Shown: positions 42,845-52,940 of the stretch, piece after piece
Layout of the letters: each line of letters begins with the position of its first letter
Numbering within the stretch: the stretch's first letter is position 1
DNA from: Hyposmocoma kahamanoa
Taxonomy: Eukaryota; Arthropoda; Insecta; Lepidoptera; Cosmopterigidae
Reading direction: 5' to 3'
Assembly (NCBI RefSeq): GCF_003589595.1
Contig: NW_020653765.1
Coordinates: 2,296,046 to 2,360,045 of the forward strand
Length of the DNA stretch: 64,000 nucleotides
Made by a program: the position numbers and the translations under genes
The notes under the pieces: model-generated
Seen by the model: only the letters and a program-made list of their open reading frames with translations
The model's database searches: none
What the model was told of the DNA's origin: nothing

Positions 42845-43140
42845 GTTTCATCATCAACCCATATGTACGTCCAACTGCTGGGTACGGGTTTTCTTCTCAG
42901 GCGAGGGTTTAGGTCATAGTCCGCAGCGCTTGCCCAATGCGGGTTGGGGACTTCACACGCTTTCCATGGGTGTGACCTTTCTTCGACGTGCAAGTTTCAT
43001 CGTGATGTTTTCTTCATCGAAAAGCTGACGGTAAACTCAAATTAAATTTCGAAAAGCTTAGAGGTGTAATCCCGGATTAGAACCCACGACCTCTGCTTGA
43101 AAGGTGGTAAGTAAAACCATTAGGCTACCGCGGCTTTTTT
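42845..43140 (-). repeat. SINE-D copy, near full length
   Basis: CATCATCAACCC tail side first, then CAACTGCTGGGTACGGG, GACTTCACACGC, CTTCTTCGACGTGC and GATGTTTTCTTCATCG. The reverse tRNA-like head ends it (TTAGAACCCACGACCTCTGC, TTAGGCTACCGCGGC). Typical of a widespread lepidopteran tRNA-derived SINE. Confidence 0.85.
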
Positions 43141-43619
43141 ATATGAATTATATATATAATGCTTATACTAGAGGTTACATTCTGCATTCTTCTTATACGT
43201 ACTCCAGTAACAGGTAAGCTCATTTACTCAACCAAATGCTGACTTAGAAAGTTATAAAAACTAAAAATATTTATAATTTTTGAACGTAATAATTGAAATA
43301 CATTTATGAAAAATGAATTTAATTTAAATATATACAATAAAATTAAAAATTAAATATAATAGCATTAACTGCAATAACATTTCATTGTTTCTTAGTGCAA
43401 AAGTGTAAACCAATCAATATAGTTAGTTATAAAAAAAACATAAATCTAAACAGTCAGTTAATGACTTTTTATAATGTGACTTTTTATTAACGATTTTTTT
43501 GTAATCTTAACATGTCATAATTATTACCGTTACGTAATTTTAAACTATTTTTACACCTGACTTTTCTTCCTCATCAAATCTTTAGACGTTCATTGACCCC
43601 ATATGGACTAATATTTTAA
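43141..43619. other. No gene seen
   Basis: Very AT-rich with no frame and no recognised repeat. Confidence 0.4.
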
Positions 43620-43652
43620 AGAGTCTATAAATGTTCTGCATTTATAGACTCT
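43620..43652. repeat. Perfect hairpin, 14-bp stem
   Basis: AGAGTCTATAAATG, 5-base loop, exact reverse complement. It lies just before a GC-rich reading-frame patch. Confidence 0.85.
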
Positions 43653-43699
43653 TGCGATATGCGATAATAAAACACTGTTTTATTTTTACTTCTTTATTT

Positions 43700-43850
43700 A
43701 ACGTTAATCGTGTAAACCTCAAACAAACCGGCTTAAATGGGATTATTACGCGTACGACCAACCCGGATGCGTTCCGGACCCGTCCCGTCTCTGGATGAAA
43801 GGCCTCGAGCCCTCGGGAGGCATACACGCAAAATAGCAATTAAATCCACC
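43700..43850. other. GC-rich patch with coding-like frames
   Basis: 43,736-43,825 is GC-rich in AT-rich surroundings. On plus it reads WDYYAYDQPGCVPDPSRLW (about 43738-43794) then MKGLEPSGGIHAK and a stop. On minus it reads SRGLEAFHPETGRVRNASG. I do not recognise either. A transposon remnant is the likeliest explanation. No splice sites of good quality bound it. Confidence 0.3.
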
Positions 43851-43999
43851 TTCATTACGCGTTACCCTTTCTCTGTATGGCACATTCGAGTGACAAGGGT
43901 GCGGTTAAACCTTTATGGAATTAGCGTTGTTGGATACGATCTAAAATCTAGTTTGTAGAGACTAGTATGTACTTGAAGAGTAGGTATTAGAAATATTTC

Positions 44000-44285
44000 T
44001 AACTGAATTTACAGGCGTTACTTACATGAAATCATCGAGTATATAACTAGAGTACTAATGGTAATTGGAATAATTTAAAACTGTTAGTACAAAAGTTGTT
44101 GTTTGTGATTTTAGTTATATGACTTTGCGAGATTGTTAGTATTTTACAAATAACCCTGTGTACTGCTATAATCATCGAGTATATAACCAGAAATGTCAGA
44201 GAGACGAAATGTCATTAAATTTGTACGAAAGCTATTCTGCCAAATCATTGCGGTGACAACTGCGCTCCGATTGGCCAGCCCGGAT
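44000..44285 (+). repeat. Repeat G copy, extended
   Basis: 44,160-44,285 matches 36000-36150. The part at 44,085-44,160 (AGTACAAAAGTTGTTGTTTG ... CAAATAACCC) matches 53820-53885. ATCATCGAGTATATAAC occurs twice (44032 and 44171), suggesting an internal duplication. Confidence 0.6.
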
Positions 44286-44287
44286 TC

Positions 44288-44318
44288 GAAACAATTGACG
44301 GGTGTCGTCAATTGTTTC
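44288..44318. repeat. Perfect hairpin, 13-bp stem
   Basis: GAAACAATTGACG, GGTGT loop, exact complement. It sits directly at the edge of repeat G. Confidence 0.85.
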
Positions 44319-45696
44319 ACTTGAAATCGACCAGTTTAACTTGAGCTTTGCTATAATGACTACTGAAACTTGAAAAAATACATATTTAATATTTAATTAC
44401 CGATGAAATGTGTTTGTTTTGTAATTAGATGTTTTGCTGTTTTTCCCACACCACCGATTTGAATGGAATAGACATTATTAGAGATACTATCTTTATTACG
44501 ATAAATACAGAATATTCTTGGAATATACGGAGACGTACACACAGGTCAGTTGTTGGCACTGTACTATTTCAGCTTTCTAATTTGTGGTTTCAGTGCAAAT
44601 GAGTTGATATTTAAAAGTCATATAAGGCCCATTTGCCTGATGAGTTGCCAGGGATGGATGGCCTTTATTTCATTTCTATTATACTCAATGCATGGAATAC
44701 TAGCTGGTGCCGAGAATTCGAATAACCTACTGCGCTACTTTACTTGAGGGATAATATTATTTGATCCTCGTCGATATCTATTGCAAAAGTCCACTTTTTT
44801 TAAATAAACGATATTTATTTTTATGTTTGATATGTACATAAATTGTCCCGTCTATATTAGTTGATCTACGGATAAATTATAAATGAACTGCATTCAAAGT
44901 AATACTATTATTATGTTTAAGCATATTAAATTAATATTTGGTATTGAAAAATAATAAAAGATACTCTTTTTTTATTATTGGTCTTTTCTTTTAACCAGTA
45001 TATATTTTGATATTGATCTCCTAATAAATTGGTTGCTTGGTTGCACCCTCCATTCGGTAGGTTAAGTTAGGTTAGTAGAGAGAGAGCGAAAGGAGCGTGG
45101 CGCGGCAGCGGCCGGCGAGTGCCAGAAACCAATTTGCTTGCGTTTCCGAACATGTTTTCAGGTCAAATTGCATAATTTGTCCTGAAATATAGAATAGAAT
45201 AATATTATAATTAATATAATAATAGTTTACAAATATAATCAATGTTTACTTAGTTTTGAAATCAAATATCTAAATTTTATTTTTAATTCGCATTTGTCTC
45301 TGTTATGGGGCCCAACATAAAACTATCAAAGTCAATTTATAGAAATCAAACATTTTTTAGGTAGCTCAGAACAGATTAAAATATAACGATTGATTTAATT
45401 TATTTTGTCTCAGAGAAAAAGGATCAACCATTAAAAAAGATGACCGTTTAGCTTTTTTTGCCTTCAACTTTTGCAAATTTAAAAGGACCATTTAAAGACA
45501 CGCCACTGCTTGACAAAAGATTGGTTCTCCATACAAATAATCATTTCAGCCCCTTTGAAACTTATTTTTGTAACAAAAAGTAACCTATGTCCTTTTCCTA
45601 GGTCCCATCTATGTCTATACCAAAATTTAGCTTTGATTTAGTGGTTTATGCATGAAAACTTAACAGACATTTCGCTTATATAATGCAAGTAGTATC
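44319..45696. other. No gene seen; GC-rich patch at 45060-45130
   Basis: Mostly AT-rich unique DNA. 45,075-45,130 is purine/GC-rich (GAGAGAGAGCGAAAGG, AGCGTGGCGCGGCAGCGGCC) with no usable frame and may be regulatory or the edge of an old element. Confidence 0.35.
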
Positions 45697-45737
45697 AGTT
45701 AGGAAGTTTGAATTTTTTAAATTCAAACTTCCTAACT
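45697..45737. repeat. Perfect hairpin 1 of a cluster, 19-bp stem
   Basis: AGTTAGGAAGTTTGAATTT, 3-base loop, exact complement. Confidence 0.92.
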
Positions 45738-45750
45738 AATATTATTATTT

Positions 45751-45787
45751 ACATATGCATTTTATATTTATTATAAAATGCATATGT
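45751..45787. repeat. Perfect hairpin 2 of a cluster, 16-bp stem
   Basis: ACATATGCATTTTATA, 5-base loop, exact complement. Confidence 0.92.
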
Positions 45788-45849
45788 AATGTGTTGTTTA
45801 TTCAAGGAATAAATGATTTCTTTCTCTATTTCATTCCATTTTCTCAAAC

Positions 45850-45891
45850 AAATGCCAATTATGGAACAATATTGTTCCATAATTGGCATTT
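45850..45891. repeat. Perfect 42-bp palindrome, third of a cluster
   Basis: AAATGCCAATTATGGAACAA plus T, followed with no spacer by its exact complement. Confidence 0.92.
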
Positions 45892-45902
45892 TTCGATTGT
45901 AA

Positions 45903-46111
45903 CTAATAACGCACACACTCAACATAGCCCCGCACTAGGGAAACCCTGTGTCGCGGGTGTCATGGACAAACATATAGATAATCACAAATTACACCCAAAC
46001 TCACGAGAGAAATAAATTTAGGCCATACAAATATTTCTCCCGGCCCGGGAATTGAACTTGGGACCTCTGCGTGGCAGACCGGCATGGCAACCGTTCGACC
46101 AAAGAGTCAGT
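45903..46111 (-). repeat. SINE-A copy, full length
   Basis: TAATAACGCACACACTCAAC first, GGGAATTGAACTTGGGACC and GCAACCGTTCGACCAAAG at the head end. It ends directly at the start of the Penelope-like frame and truncates it. Confidence 0.9.
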
Positions 46112-46112
46112 T

Positions 46113-46436
46113 AAGTCTCTTTTAGTTAAGTCTCTTTTATATTGGACAAACGAAGCGAAGTATTTGTACCCGCGTCAAAGAACATATATAGCTGATGTCA
46201 AACACCGTAGAGTAAACAAGTCTGCAGTCTGCGAGCATGTCATGGATAAACCTACACTTTCAATGAAGTTGGACAAACCCCAGGTCCTTGCAAAAGAAGT
46301 CCGTTATCTACCCAGGATGCTGCGAGAGGCCATTGAAATTAAAAAACATCATAATTTCAACAGGGAAGATGGTTTCTCTGTACCACCAGTTTGGGATCCA
46401 GTATTTCCTCTAATGAAAAATCCCAAACAGACATAA
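46113..46436 (+). pseudogene. Penelope-like retroelement, C-terminal (GIY-YIG-type) remnant
   Basis: The open frame reads NEAKYLYPRQRTYIADVK, VNKSAVCEHVMD, KPQVLAKEVRYLPRMLREAI, EIKKHHNFNREDG and VPPVWDPVFPL. AV.EH, followed by a basic/aromatic stretch, R..REAIEI.KH and FNREDG, and a final W.P, resembles the end of the GIY-YIG endonuclease domain of Penelope-like elements, with the glutamate of REAIEI as the likely catalytic residue. The N-terminal GIY-YIG part is missing because a SINE-A adjoins. About 245 bases beyond the stop lies a hammerhead-like motif, as in Penelope-like 3' regions. Inactive. Confidence 0.6.
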
Positions 46437-46619
46437 GACTGCAGTACTAATTAATATGTTTTAGTGCATTCTAATTTCTAGTATTAATTATTAATAAATT
46501 TAAATTAATAAAAATTCATTCAATAAAATAATTTGTAAAACGTAATGTAGCGTACATTTAAATGTTTCTTCGTAAAATTAAAAACAAGGTATTTAATTAA
46601 TAACTTTTGTAACTATAAT

Positions 46620-46830
46620 GAAAAATAGGGTGGTTTGCATTAATATTAGACATAACTGGTTGATGACTGTACCACTTCAGTCAGCCGTGACCATGGGACC
46701 TGTAAATGGGCCCGAAACGTTGATTTCTTTGAAAAAACAAATATACGCGATTTAAATCCGGAAAAATCGTTTCATTTCCTATGTGTAACAGTCGCGAAAG
46801 CCTAAGAACTCGATGTATTTGTTGCAAATT
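46620..46830 (+). repeat. Penelope-like 3' region with hammerhead-like motif, copy A
   Basis: GGTGGTTTGCATTAATATTA then GACATAACTGGTTGATG leads to the motif at 46680-46727: GTCAGCC, GTGACCA, T, GGGACC / GGGCCC stem II around TGTAAAT, GAA, ACGT. AAACAAATATACGCGATTTA and TTTCATTTCCTATGTG follow. The order matches copies at 32343 and 52400-52530. Confidence 0.65.
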
Positions 46831-47240
46831 TAATGTTATTACAAAATGTTTATTGCTTTCTTATCTGGACGATTCGTCTTTCTATTGAATCGAACCGATA
46901 CAAAAATCGTTAGATCGTATGCGCTTGAATCAATCTTCATAAAAATCGAATCATAATGTGGCCATAATCGTAATCACAGGATTGTAAGGTGGCGTATTGC
47001 GTAGAGACGCTTATTTTTCGTCTAAAAAAGATTTTTTAGATTGAAATTTGTAATTAGTATGAAATTATATTTATAATTATTCTTATATATATATATAAAT
47101 ATTTATATAATTATTCCGAACTCGTTGTTTCTGCCCACGATTTTGGGCAGAAATGTGTTAAAACCCGGCGCTTCGGGTAAAAACACGGTTAAAACCCGGG
47201 ACAGTAGATTGCGTTATAATTCACTACGCATCTCTGGACG
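46815..47240 (-). repeat. Repeat F copy
   Basis: Reverse complement of 38190-38705: CGTTAGATCGTATGCGC, TTCTATTGAATCGAACC, GATTTTGGGCAGAAATG and GGTTAAAACCCGGGAC. An (AT)n tract interrupts it near 47085. Confidence 0.55.
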
Positions 47241-47624
47241 TAACTGACCTCCTGTATGTCTGCTTTCATGCAGCCAAACATTTGAATTTAAGTGTGCAAG
47301 GGACCAGTATGCGATCTCTTTAGTACCATATTACCTACACGTACCCTTATCCCTCATAACGAAGCACTATGTTCAGTCGCACAGACAACATCCGTACAAA
47401 GGGTTCGGGGCCAATAACGCATGTAACCGGATTATAAAACATGAAAACGCAGTAAAAGCTCTCCCTTTCCTAACCATCCCTTCCACGTTAGCTGTAATTA
47501 TGGCTGTTAATTTGAGACGCGTTTATAAAGCTACGTATACTATAGGTACAGGCGCAGGCAATAATATGTATATATCGTTTCTCTTCTAAATGATTGCAGT
47601 ACTATAGATTAGGGATTTTTTTAG
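47241..47624. other. No gene seen
   Basis: Unique DNA without frame or recognised repeat. Confidence 0.4.
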
Positions 47625-47755
47625 GTAATCATCACATCTTTCACCGAAAAGCTCATGGTAAATTTCAAGTGAAATTTCGCACATAAATTGCGAAAAACCC
47701 AGTCTCTGCTTGAGTGGCAGTAGGTCAAACCAATTAGGCTACCACGGCTTTTTAT
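47625..47755 (-). repeat. SINE-D, head-side half
   Basis: AATCATCACATCTTTCACCG then AAAAGCTCATGGTAAATTTC, CTCTGCTTGAGTGGCAG and TTAGGCTACCACGGC match the head half of the copy at 42845-43140. Confidence 0.75.
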
Positions 47756-48314
47756 TTATTAAGACAAATGGATTTTTAATTAAGTTTTATTGAATGTCAG
47801 GATGTTTCACCACCATAATAGTCAATCATTTTTAACCGACTTCAAAAAAAGGAGGAGGTTCTCAATTCGATTGTATATTTTTTTTGTATGTGTCTTACGC
47901 GATAACTCCGGCTTTTGTGCACCGATTTTGATGATTCTTTTTTGTAGGAAAGAGGGTATCTCCATAGTGGTCCCATTTAATTTTGAAGGAAATCATCCGC
48001 CTGTAAGGGTTGCTGTTCACACATGAAGACTCATTTTTATAAGTAGCGCCTAAATTTTATCATAACGAGTAATTATTTTAATGGTTGATTATGCTATTCT
48101 CCAATTCAAGGTGTTTTTCTTTAAGCAGTAAGGATCGATTTTTATTATCTCCTGTGTTAAGTCCCGTATAGTGGTGAACTAGGGGATGAATCCGGGTATG
48201 CGCACTTTCCGATAACCAATTTCAATAAAACTTGGCAAATAGATGTAATTCCACGAAGTTTTGAGGTCGGTTTTTTTTAGTACTCTGTACTGAGATTATT
48301 TGTGAAATTACTCC
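47756..48314. other. Probable repeat, no gene seen
   Basis: TTTAACCGACTTCAAAAAAA then GGAGGAGGTTCTCAATTCG and TTTTGAGGTCGGTTTTTTT (47,830-48,280) are the widely seen 'PTDFKKGGGSQFD'-type ends of lepidopteran repeats, facing each other (AACCGACTTCAAAA / TTTTGAGGTCGGTT). This suggests a short inverted-repeat element of about 450 bp. Confidence 0.5.
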
Positions 48315-48520
48315 ACTAGTTATAATTATTAGTACAAAGATCGAACACTTAGAAAAAATTCCTTCGATCCGGCAGGATTTTAACCGACGTCTTCTAGCAA
48401 ACCGTGTCAGACGCTATGCCAACTAAGCCACAGACGAACCAGCGGACCTTACGAGTTTTTCAATGTGCTTGTTGCAGGTCCTTGTTTTGGTTTTTAGAGA
48501 CTTTCATAAGTTTTTCACAG
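48315..48520 (-). repeat. SINE-B copy
   Basis: TTATAATTATTAGTACAAAG, head GGCAGGATTTTAACCGACG, CAACTAAGCCACAG, then the body TCAATGTGCTTGTTGC. Confidence 0.8.
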
Positions 48521-48807
48521 GTAAGAAAGCTGTTCAACCCAATATAAAGACCTGCATCGATCATTCTCGAACTACCTAATTTCCGTGACAATTTTTATTA
48601 TTTATGTATACGGTTTTTTATCGTGCAATATTATTTAATACTCCAGTGCTGGATCGTGAAATATTATTTACTAATTACGCGATAATAATACTTGAACATT
48701 TAAATAATAGAAATTGCCAAGGAAATTAGGTTTGAAACACTAGTCTTAGAATGACCGGCATCAAGCACCTAGAGAAATCCGTAAGATCTGATGATGACTC
48801 GATTCCT

Positions 48808-48967
48808 AACTGCCTCAGTGGCCGAACGGTTACCATGCTGGACTGCCACGCAATGGCCTATATTTATTTATCTCGTGAGTTTAGGTATAAATTGTGGTTG
48901 TCTATGTTGGGTCCATGACACCCGCGCTACAGGGTTTCCTTAGTTCGGAGCTATGAGTGTGTGTGTT
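48808..48967 (+). repeat. SINE-A copy with box B deleted
   Basis: AACTGCCTCAGTGGCCGAAC head jumps from CCACGCAATGG to CCTATATTTATTT, losing GGTTCGATTCC, then continues normally. It could not be transcribed by Pol III as it stands. Confidence 0.85.
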
Positions 48968-49089
48968 AAAAAAAATTGTTTTGATTTTATTCCAGGATTA
49001 CAAAGAAGGTTACCCATTACATAGAAGTTTAGTATACTTTGCATGTTTAGATTATGAATCTTGAATAAATCTTAATTAAAAATCTCAAT

Positions 49090-49265
49090 ATTGTCTTCAT
49101 AACACCGTAGCGATTCGCCGGCGTCGGGGCAAAAGGAAAAAATATAAAATAAAAAACGCAAGGGGCGGGCCCCTCTCTCGCGTTAGTGCCGCCCCGGTGA
49201 TCCTCCCACATGCGCATAGCACAGACATAACATAAACAATGTATAATTATACCACAGACTGTCAA
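49090..49265 (-). repeat. GC-rich repeat remnant
   Basis: GATTCGCCGGCGTCGGGGC, AACGCAAGGGGCGGGCCCC and GTGCCGCCCCGGTGATCCTC give a reverse frame with YVCAMRMWEDHRGGTNA and FAPTPANRYGVMKT. I recall similar strings in lepidopteran repeats but cannot assign a family. Not a supported gene. Confidence 0.4.
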
Positions 49266-49308
49266 TGGGGAACCGTATTACGTTTTTACAATAAGGTTCC
49301 GGGTTATA

Positions 49309-49556
49309 TACACTCGGACACCATAATTCGAGTCACCTCGCATTTTCAGTGTAAATGCTTAAGCAATGTTTGATTGATCAAAAACTATAAAGCAATTTTG
49401 AAATTAGTATACTAAACGTCTTTTCCATAAATCCATGTTGGAAATTTGGATGTGCGAAACCGGGGGAAACCTTTGTCTTCCACGATAACACTGCTTTTGT
49501 ATTCGAGCCCTTTAGTACAAAAATGCGAGGTGGCTCGAATTATGTGCCCGGAAGTA
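49309..49556. mobile_element. MITE-3 copy, best preserved
   Basis: Left end TACACTCGGACACCATAATT then CGAGTCACCTCGCATTTT. The right end is its near complement AAAATGCGAGGTGGCTCGAA then TTATGTGCCCGGAAGTATA. TA at both borders, 248 bp, no coding capacity: a Tc1/mariner-type MITE. The ends differ from the Tc1 element at 1045-2589, so another transposase must have moved it. Confidence 0.8.
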
Positions 49557-49660
49557 TATTAAGATTATCATTTCGTAAGTTTAAAGCTGACATTTAAAAA
49601 GCATTTTGATTGAAAAGTCATAATACAAAACTGAAGACTACGTGTTAGATATACTTTTGA

Positions 49661-49852
49661 ACTGCCTTTGTGGTCGAACGGTTACCACGCTGGACTGCTA
49701 GGCAATGGTCCCGGATTCGATTCCCGGACCGGGAGAAATGTTTGTATGGCCTACGTTTATTTATCTTGTGAGTGTAATTTGTGGTTGTCAATGTGTATGT
49801 CCATAACACCCGCGATAAAGGGTCTCCCTAGTGCGGGCTAGTGTATGCCACA
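49661..49852 (+). repeat. SINE-A copy
   Basis: ACTGCCTTTGTGGTCGAACG head, CGGATTCGATTCCCGGACC box B, GAGTGTAATTTGTGGTTG body. Confidence 0.88.
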
Positions 49853-50354
49853 GTTTATTTGAAGAGAGCAACTCCTAGAATTTTTAGCTCGTTCTCCTCG
49901 GGGAAGTCAGCACAGTGAATGAGCAGTAGCTTAAAAATGGCGTTTTCAAATGTAAATTTATCTTACCTGTGGAATAAATTATTCTTTGACTTTGAATGTG
50001 GGAAGCTACGAATATTAGTGGCAATACACATTGCTGTTTCTCTACTTGTAAAATCAAGCAAAACAAACCAATGACAACTATTTGTGATTGATTTTCTTTA
50101 AGGAATAGTGTTTATTGAAGTTATTGTTTTTGGCAGGCTTTTATTTCAAATGCATAAAAAATATAAACAATTTTCTCTAATATTCCTGATTTTCGTTTTG
50201 TATTTATTTCTCTTTTTCCTACGTATAAAGCTTATTTTTTAAAAAAATGGGTTTTTTCGCGAATGGTAGGTATTGTTAAAAAAAGAATTATGGCCAGATT
50301 TCCCTAAAATATTCCTGCAATTTCAAGTCAATGTCAATGACATTTATTTACATT
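49853..50354. other. No gene seen
   Basis: AT-rich unique DNA. Confidence 0.4.
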
Positions 50355-50665
50355 TAGTGGCAGTAGAGCTCCTAGTGAAAGCGTTCGTCCAAGGAAGTGC
50401 TGCCACCTTACTCATTTCTGCCGCCAAGCAGTAATGTGGTCATTACTGCGTTCCGGTTTTAAAGAGTAAAGGGTGCTGGTGAAATTACAGGCACATGGGA
50501 CTTGACAAGCTATGTTTCAGGGTGATGGGCGAAGTGACAGTGCCCCTCATATTTTTGCGATTTAAAACTCTGAGTAGCACTTGAACTACCACGGACACAC
50601 GTGTTGCTTACCATCCAGACGCACGTCTTATTCGTCTCGACACTTGATAGGTATTATAATAAATA
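50355..50665 (+). repeat. LEP1-like repeat, full length
   Basis: TTTAGTGGCAGTAGAGCTCC through CACTTGATAGGTATTATAAT. Confidence 0.88.
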
Positions 50666-50729
50666 ACAAAATGACAATCAAATCTTCGTAACCGTTACTT
50701 GGATTGATTTGATTGATTTTATATTTTTA

Positions 50730-51345
50730 CAATTCATCATTTTAGCCCGTTAACACCCACTGCTGGTATAGGCCTCCTCTTTTGCACGCCAGCTCAATCG
50801 GGCCTGTGCGAATCTCATCCACAATCTTCCGGCCACCCCGACGATATCATCCGACCATCTAGCAGGTGGTCAGCCTCGAGGACGTCTCGCTCCTACCGGG
50901 TACCACTCAATAACCGCCTTGGTCAATCGGTCGTCATCCCGCCTAGCAACATGTCGTGCCCATCTATTTTAGGCTCGCGATCCGCATACCGACGTCTACG
51001 GCCCTTGTTCGCTGTCGTATTTCCACGTTGGGTATGCGGTCGATGAGGGAAATGCCGAGCATGGTGGGCTCCATTGCCCGCTGTGCTACGATTTTTTGCA
51101 TGTATTCCTTTGTGATCGGCCATGTCTCGACACCGTAAGTAAGTATGGGCAGGACGCATTGATTATAATCTTTTGTTTACAGGCTTTGAGGGATTTTAGA
51201 TTTAAAGACGTCCTCCAGTTTTCCAAAGGCAGCCCATCCCAACTGAATCGTTCTTGCGATCTCCTTGTCTTGGAAAGATCGGCCAAAAGATTAACAGTGT
51301 CCAAGATAAATGTACTCGTCTATTACATCTTGTTGGGTGTTCCCA
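50730..51345 (-). pseudogene. RTE-type retrotransposon, RT C-terminus and tail, broken
   Basis: The reverse strand reads, from the 51.3-kb end, NASCPYLLTVSRHGRSQRNT (from a VLPVLTYGxET-type segment). After several frame breaks come NRWARHVARRDDDRLTKAV, IEWYPVGARRPRGRPPARWS, DDIVGVAGRLWMRFAQ and W. The W.GH.AR, GRP..RW.DDI and VAG..W blocks in this order identify the end of lepidopteran RTE-type polyproteins. At least two frame breaks and stops make it inactive. A 3' end of the TATAGGCCTCCTC type lies at 50775-50790. Confidence 0.85.
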
Positions 51346-51619
51346 ACTAAGAATTAAGAAAACATAAATTACGTGGTTCGATTCGGAATATTTATATTCG
51401 ATGTTGTGATATAATTAAATTAAAATGTTTGGCCATAAAACATTTGTAAATTATTTAACACTGGGGACGGAGTAGCGTCTGTCATACAGCTTTATTAGAG
51501 AACTAATGTGGTCTGTGTAGAACTAGTACGGACACTACTGTTCAACCTTATCTTAAAATACCAAATTAATGTTAAAATACCATCCAAAAGTACCATTTAT
51601 AAAAAAAATATTAAATTAA
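51346..51619. other. No gene seen
   Basis: Unique AT-rich DNA. Confidence 0.35.
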
Positions 51620-51835
51620 ACATACTCGCACCCTTCGTGTAATAAGGCCACATCTGCAAAATGATAAGTTTTCAGAAAAGAGCTTTAAAGATTCTACGAA
51701 CGAAATCACTCGTAACTTTTTTATGCTTAAATAGGAGATATAACATTTCATGTATGTATTCATAATTTGTTTCATGTAGTTTATATTATTTTTAAGACTT
51801 TCATGTGATAAAAATCACAGGACACGAAAAGTTTA
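51620..51835. mobile_element. MITE-2 copy
   Basis: CACCCTTCGTGTAATAAGGC then CACATCTGC, then TTTTTTATGCTTAAATAGGA, AATTTGTTTCATGTAG and TTTCATGTGATAAAA. The right end is lost. Confidence 0.7.
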
Positions 51836-52134
51836 CGTAAGTTACTTCATTTAGGAATGATTTATCAACATGGATTTATGCAAAGTAACGTACTTCAAGA
51901 ACACATAATTTCAAAAACTAATTTAATTTTGCTTCATAATAATAATGCATACAATGGCTCATAACACGCACATGTAACATTCTTGCTTTCTGTAGAGTTC
52001 AAAGTGCGTCAGAAAAAAATTGCTTAACGCGTTGAGATCACTTTGATTTATGCGCAAGATACATTTGTGGTATTACGACGAGTCTTATGGTTCACGAATA
52101 AAACCTTTGTCTTTATCATGAATAGGATCCATAT

Positions 52135-52215
52135 ATATTGGAAATGAAACTATCATCTCGGTCAACCTTGACCAATGGTCCTGTAAAGTACCCGAAACGT
52201 TGGTTGATATAGTCT
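52135..52215 (+). repeat. Hammerhead-like motif, copy D
   Basis: GTCAACC (52161) with GGTTGAT (52202-52208) forms a 7-bp stem I. Core TTGACCA, stem II GGTCC/GTACC around TGTAAA, GAA, palindromic ACGT, then T. The upstream GGAAATGAAACTATC matches the Penelope-associated edge in reverse orientation. Confidence 0.55.
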
Positions 52216-52389
52216 GTGCTAACATCACATACAACGACTTTTGCAATTACCAATTCTTACTAAATTTTAAAATTAAATGAATAAAAAATTCATATTGTTC
52301 AAATTAAGTAATTTTGTAAACCCATGTTGCTTTAATTGGAATGTTTCTTTAACAAATTTAAAAATAAGCTATTTAATTAATAACTTTTG

Positions 52390-52535
52390 TAGCAATAGTG
52401 AGAAATAGGGTGATTTGCATTAATATTAGACATAATTGGTTGATAACTGTACCACCTCAGTCAATCATGACCATGAGATCTGTAAAGGACCTGAAACGTT
52501 GGTTTGTTTGAAAAAAGAAATATACGCGATTTAGT
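52390..52535 (+). repeat. Penelope-like 3' region with hammerhead-like motif, copy B
   Basis: GGGTGATTTGCATTAATATT then AGACATAATTGGTTGAT leads to the motif at 52460-52507 (core ATGACCA, stem II partly decayed, ACGTTGG). It is followed by AAATATACGCGATTTAG. Parallel to 46620-46830. Confidence 0.6.
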
Positions 52536-52608
52536 CTGAAAAACAAATGAATGCCATGGTAGTAAAACATCGTGATATTCAATAAACTTAAAAATTAATA
52601 AGTTTGTT

Positions 52609-52835
52609 ATAATTATTAATACTAAGATCGAACATTCAGAAAAAATTCCTTCGATCCGGCCGGATTCGAACCGACATCTTCCAGCATACCGTGCCAGACG
52701 CTATACCAACTAAGCCACGGAACTAACCAGCGGACCTCACGAATTTTGTATGTGCTTGCGTCGTATTTTTGTATTTTGTTTTTCAACGACTATTTAACCG
52801 TAGCGCCATCTATGAGAAATCTATGATATTTCGTC
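52609..52835 (-). repeat. SINE-B copy, near consensus
   Basis: GTTATAATTATTAATACTAA, CGGCCGGATTCGAACCGAC, CAACTAAGCCACGGAAC, GCGGACCTCACGAATTTTG and AACCGTAGCGCCATCTATGA. Confidence 0.88.
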
Positions 52836-52940
52836 ACCCAGTTTGGATACCTTTACAGCTACCAGCTCCAGCTAGAGATTACGCTATTCATTGCATAAAA
52901 TTTTTTTTGAATTGATATTCATTTTTTTTTAATTACTCGA

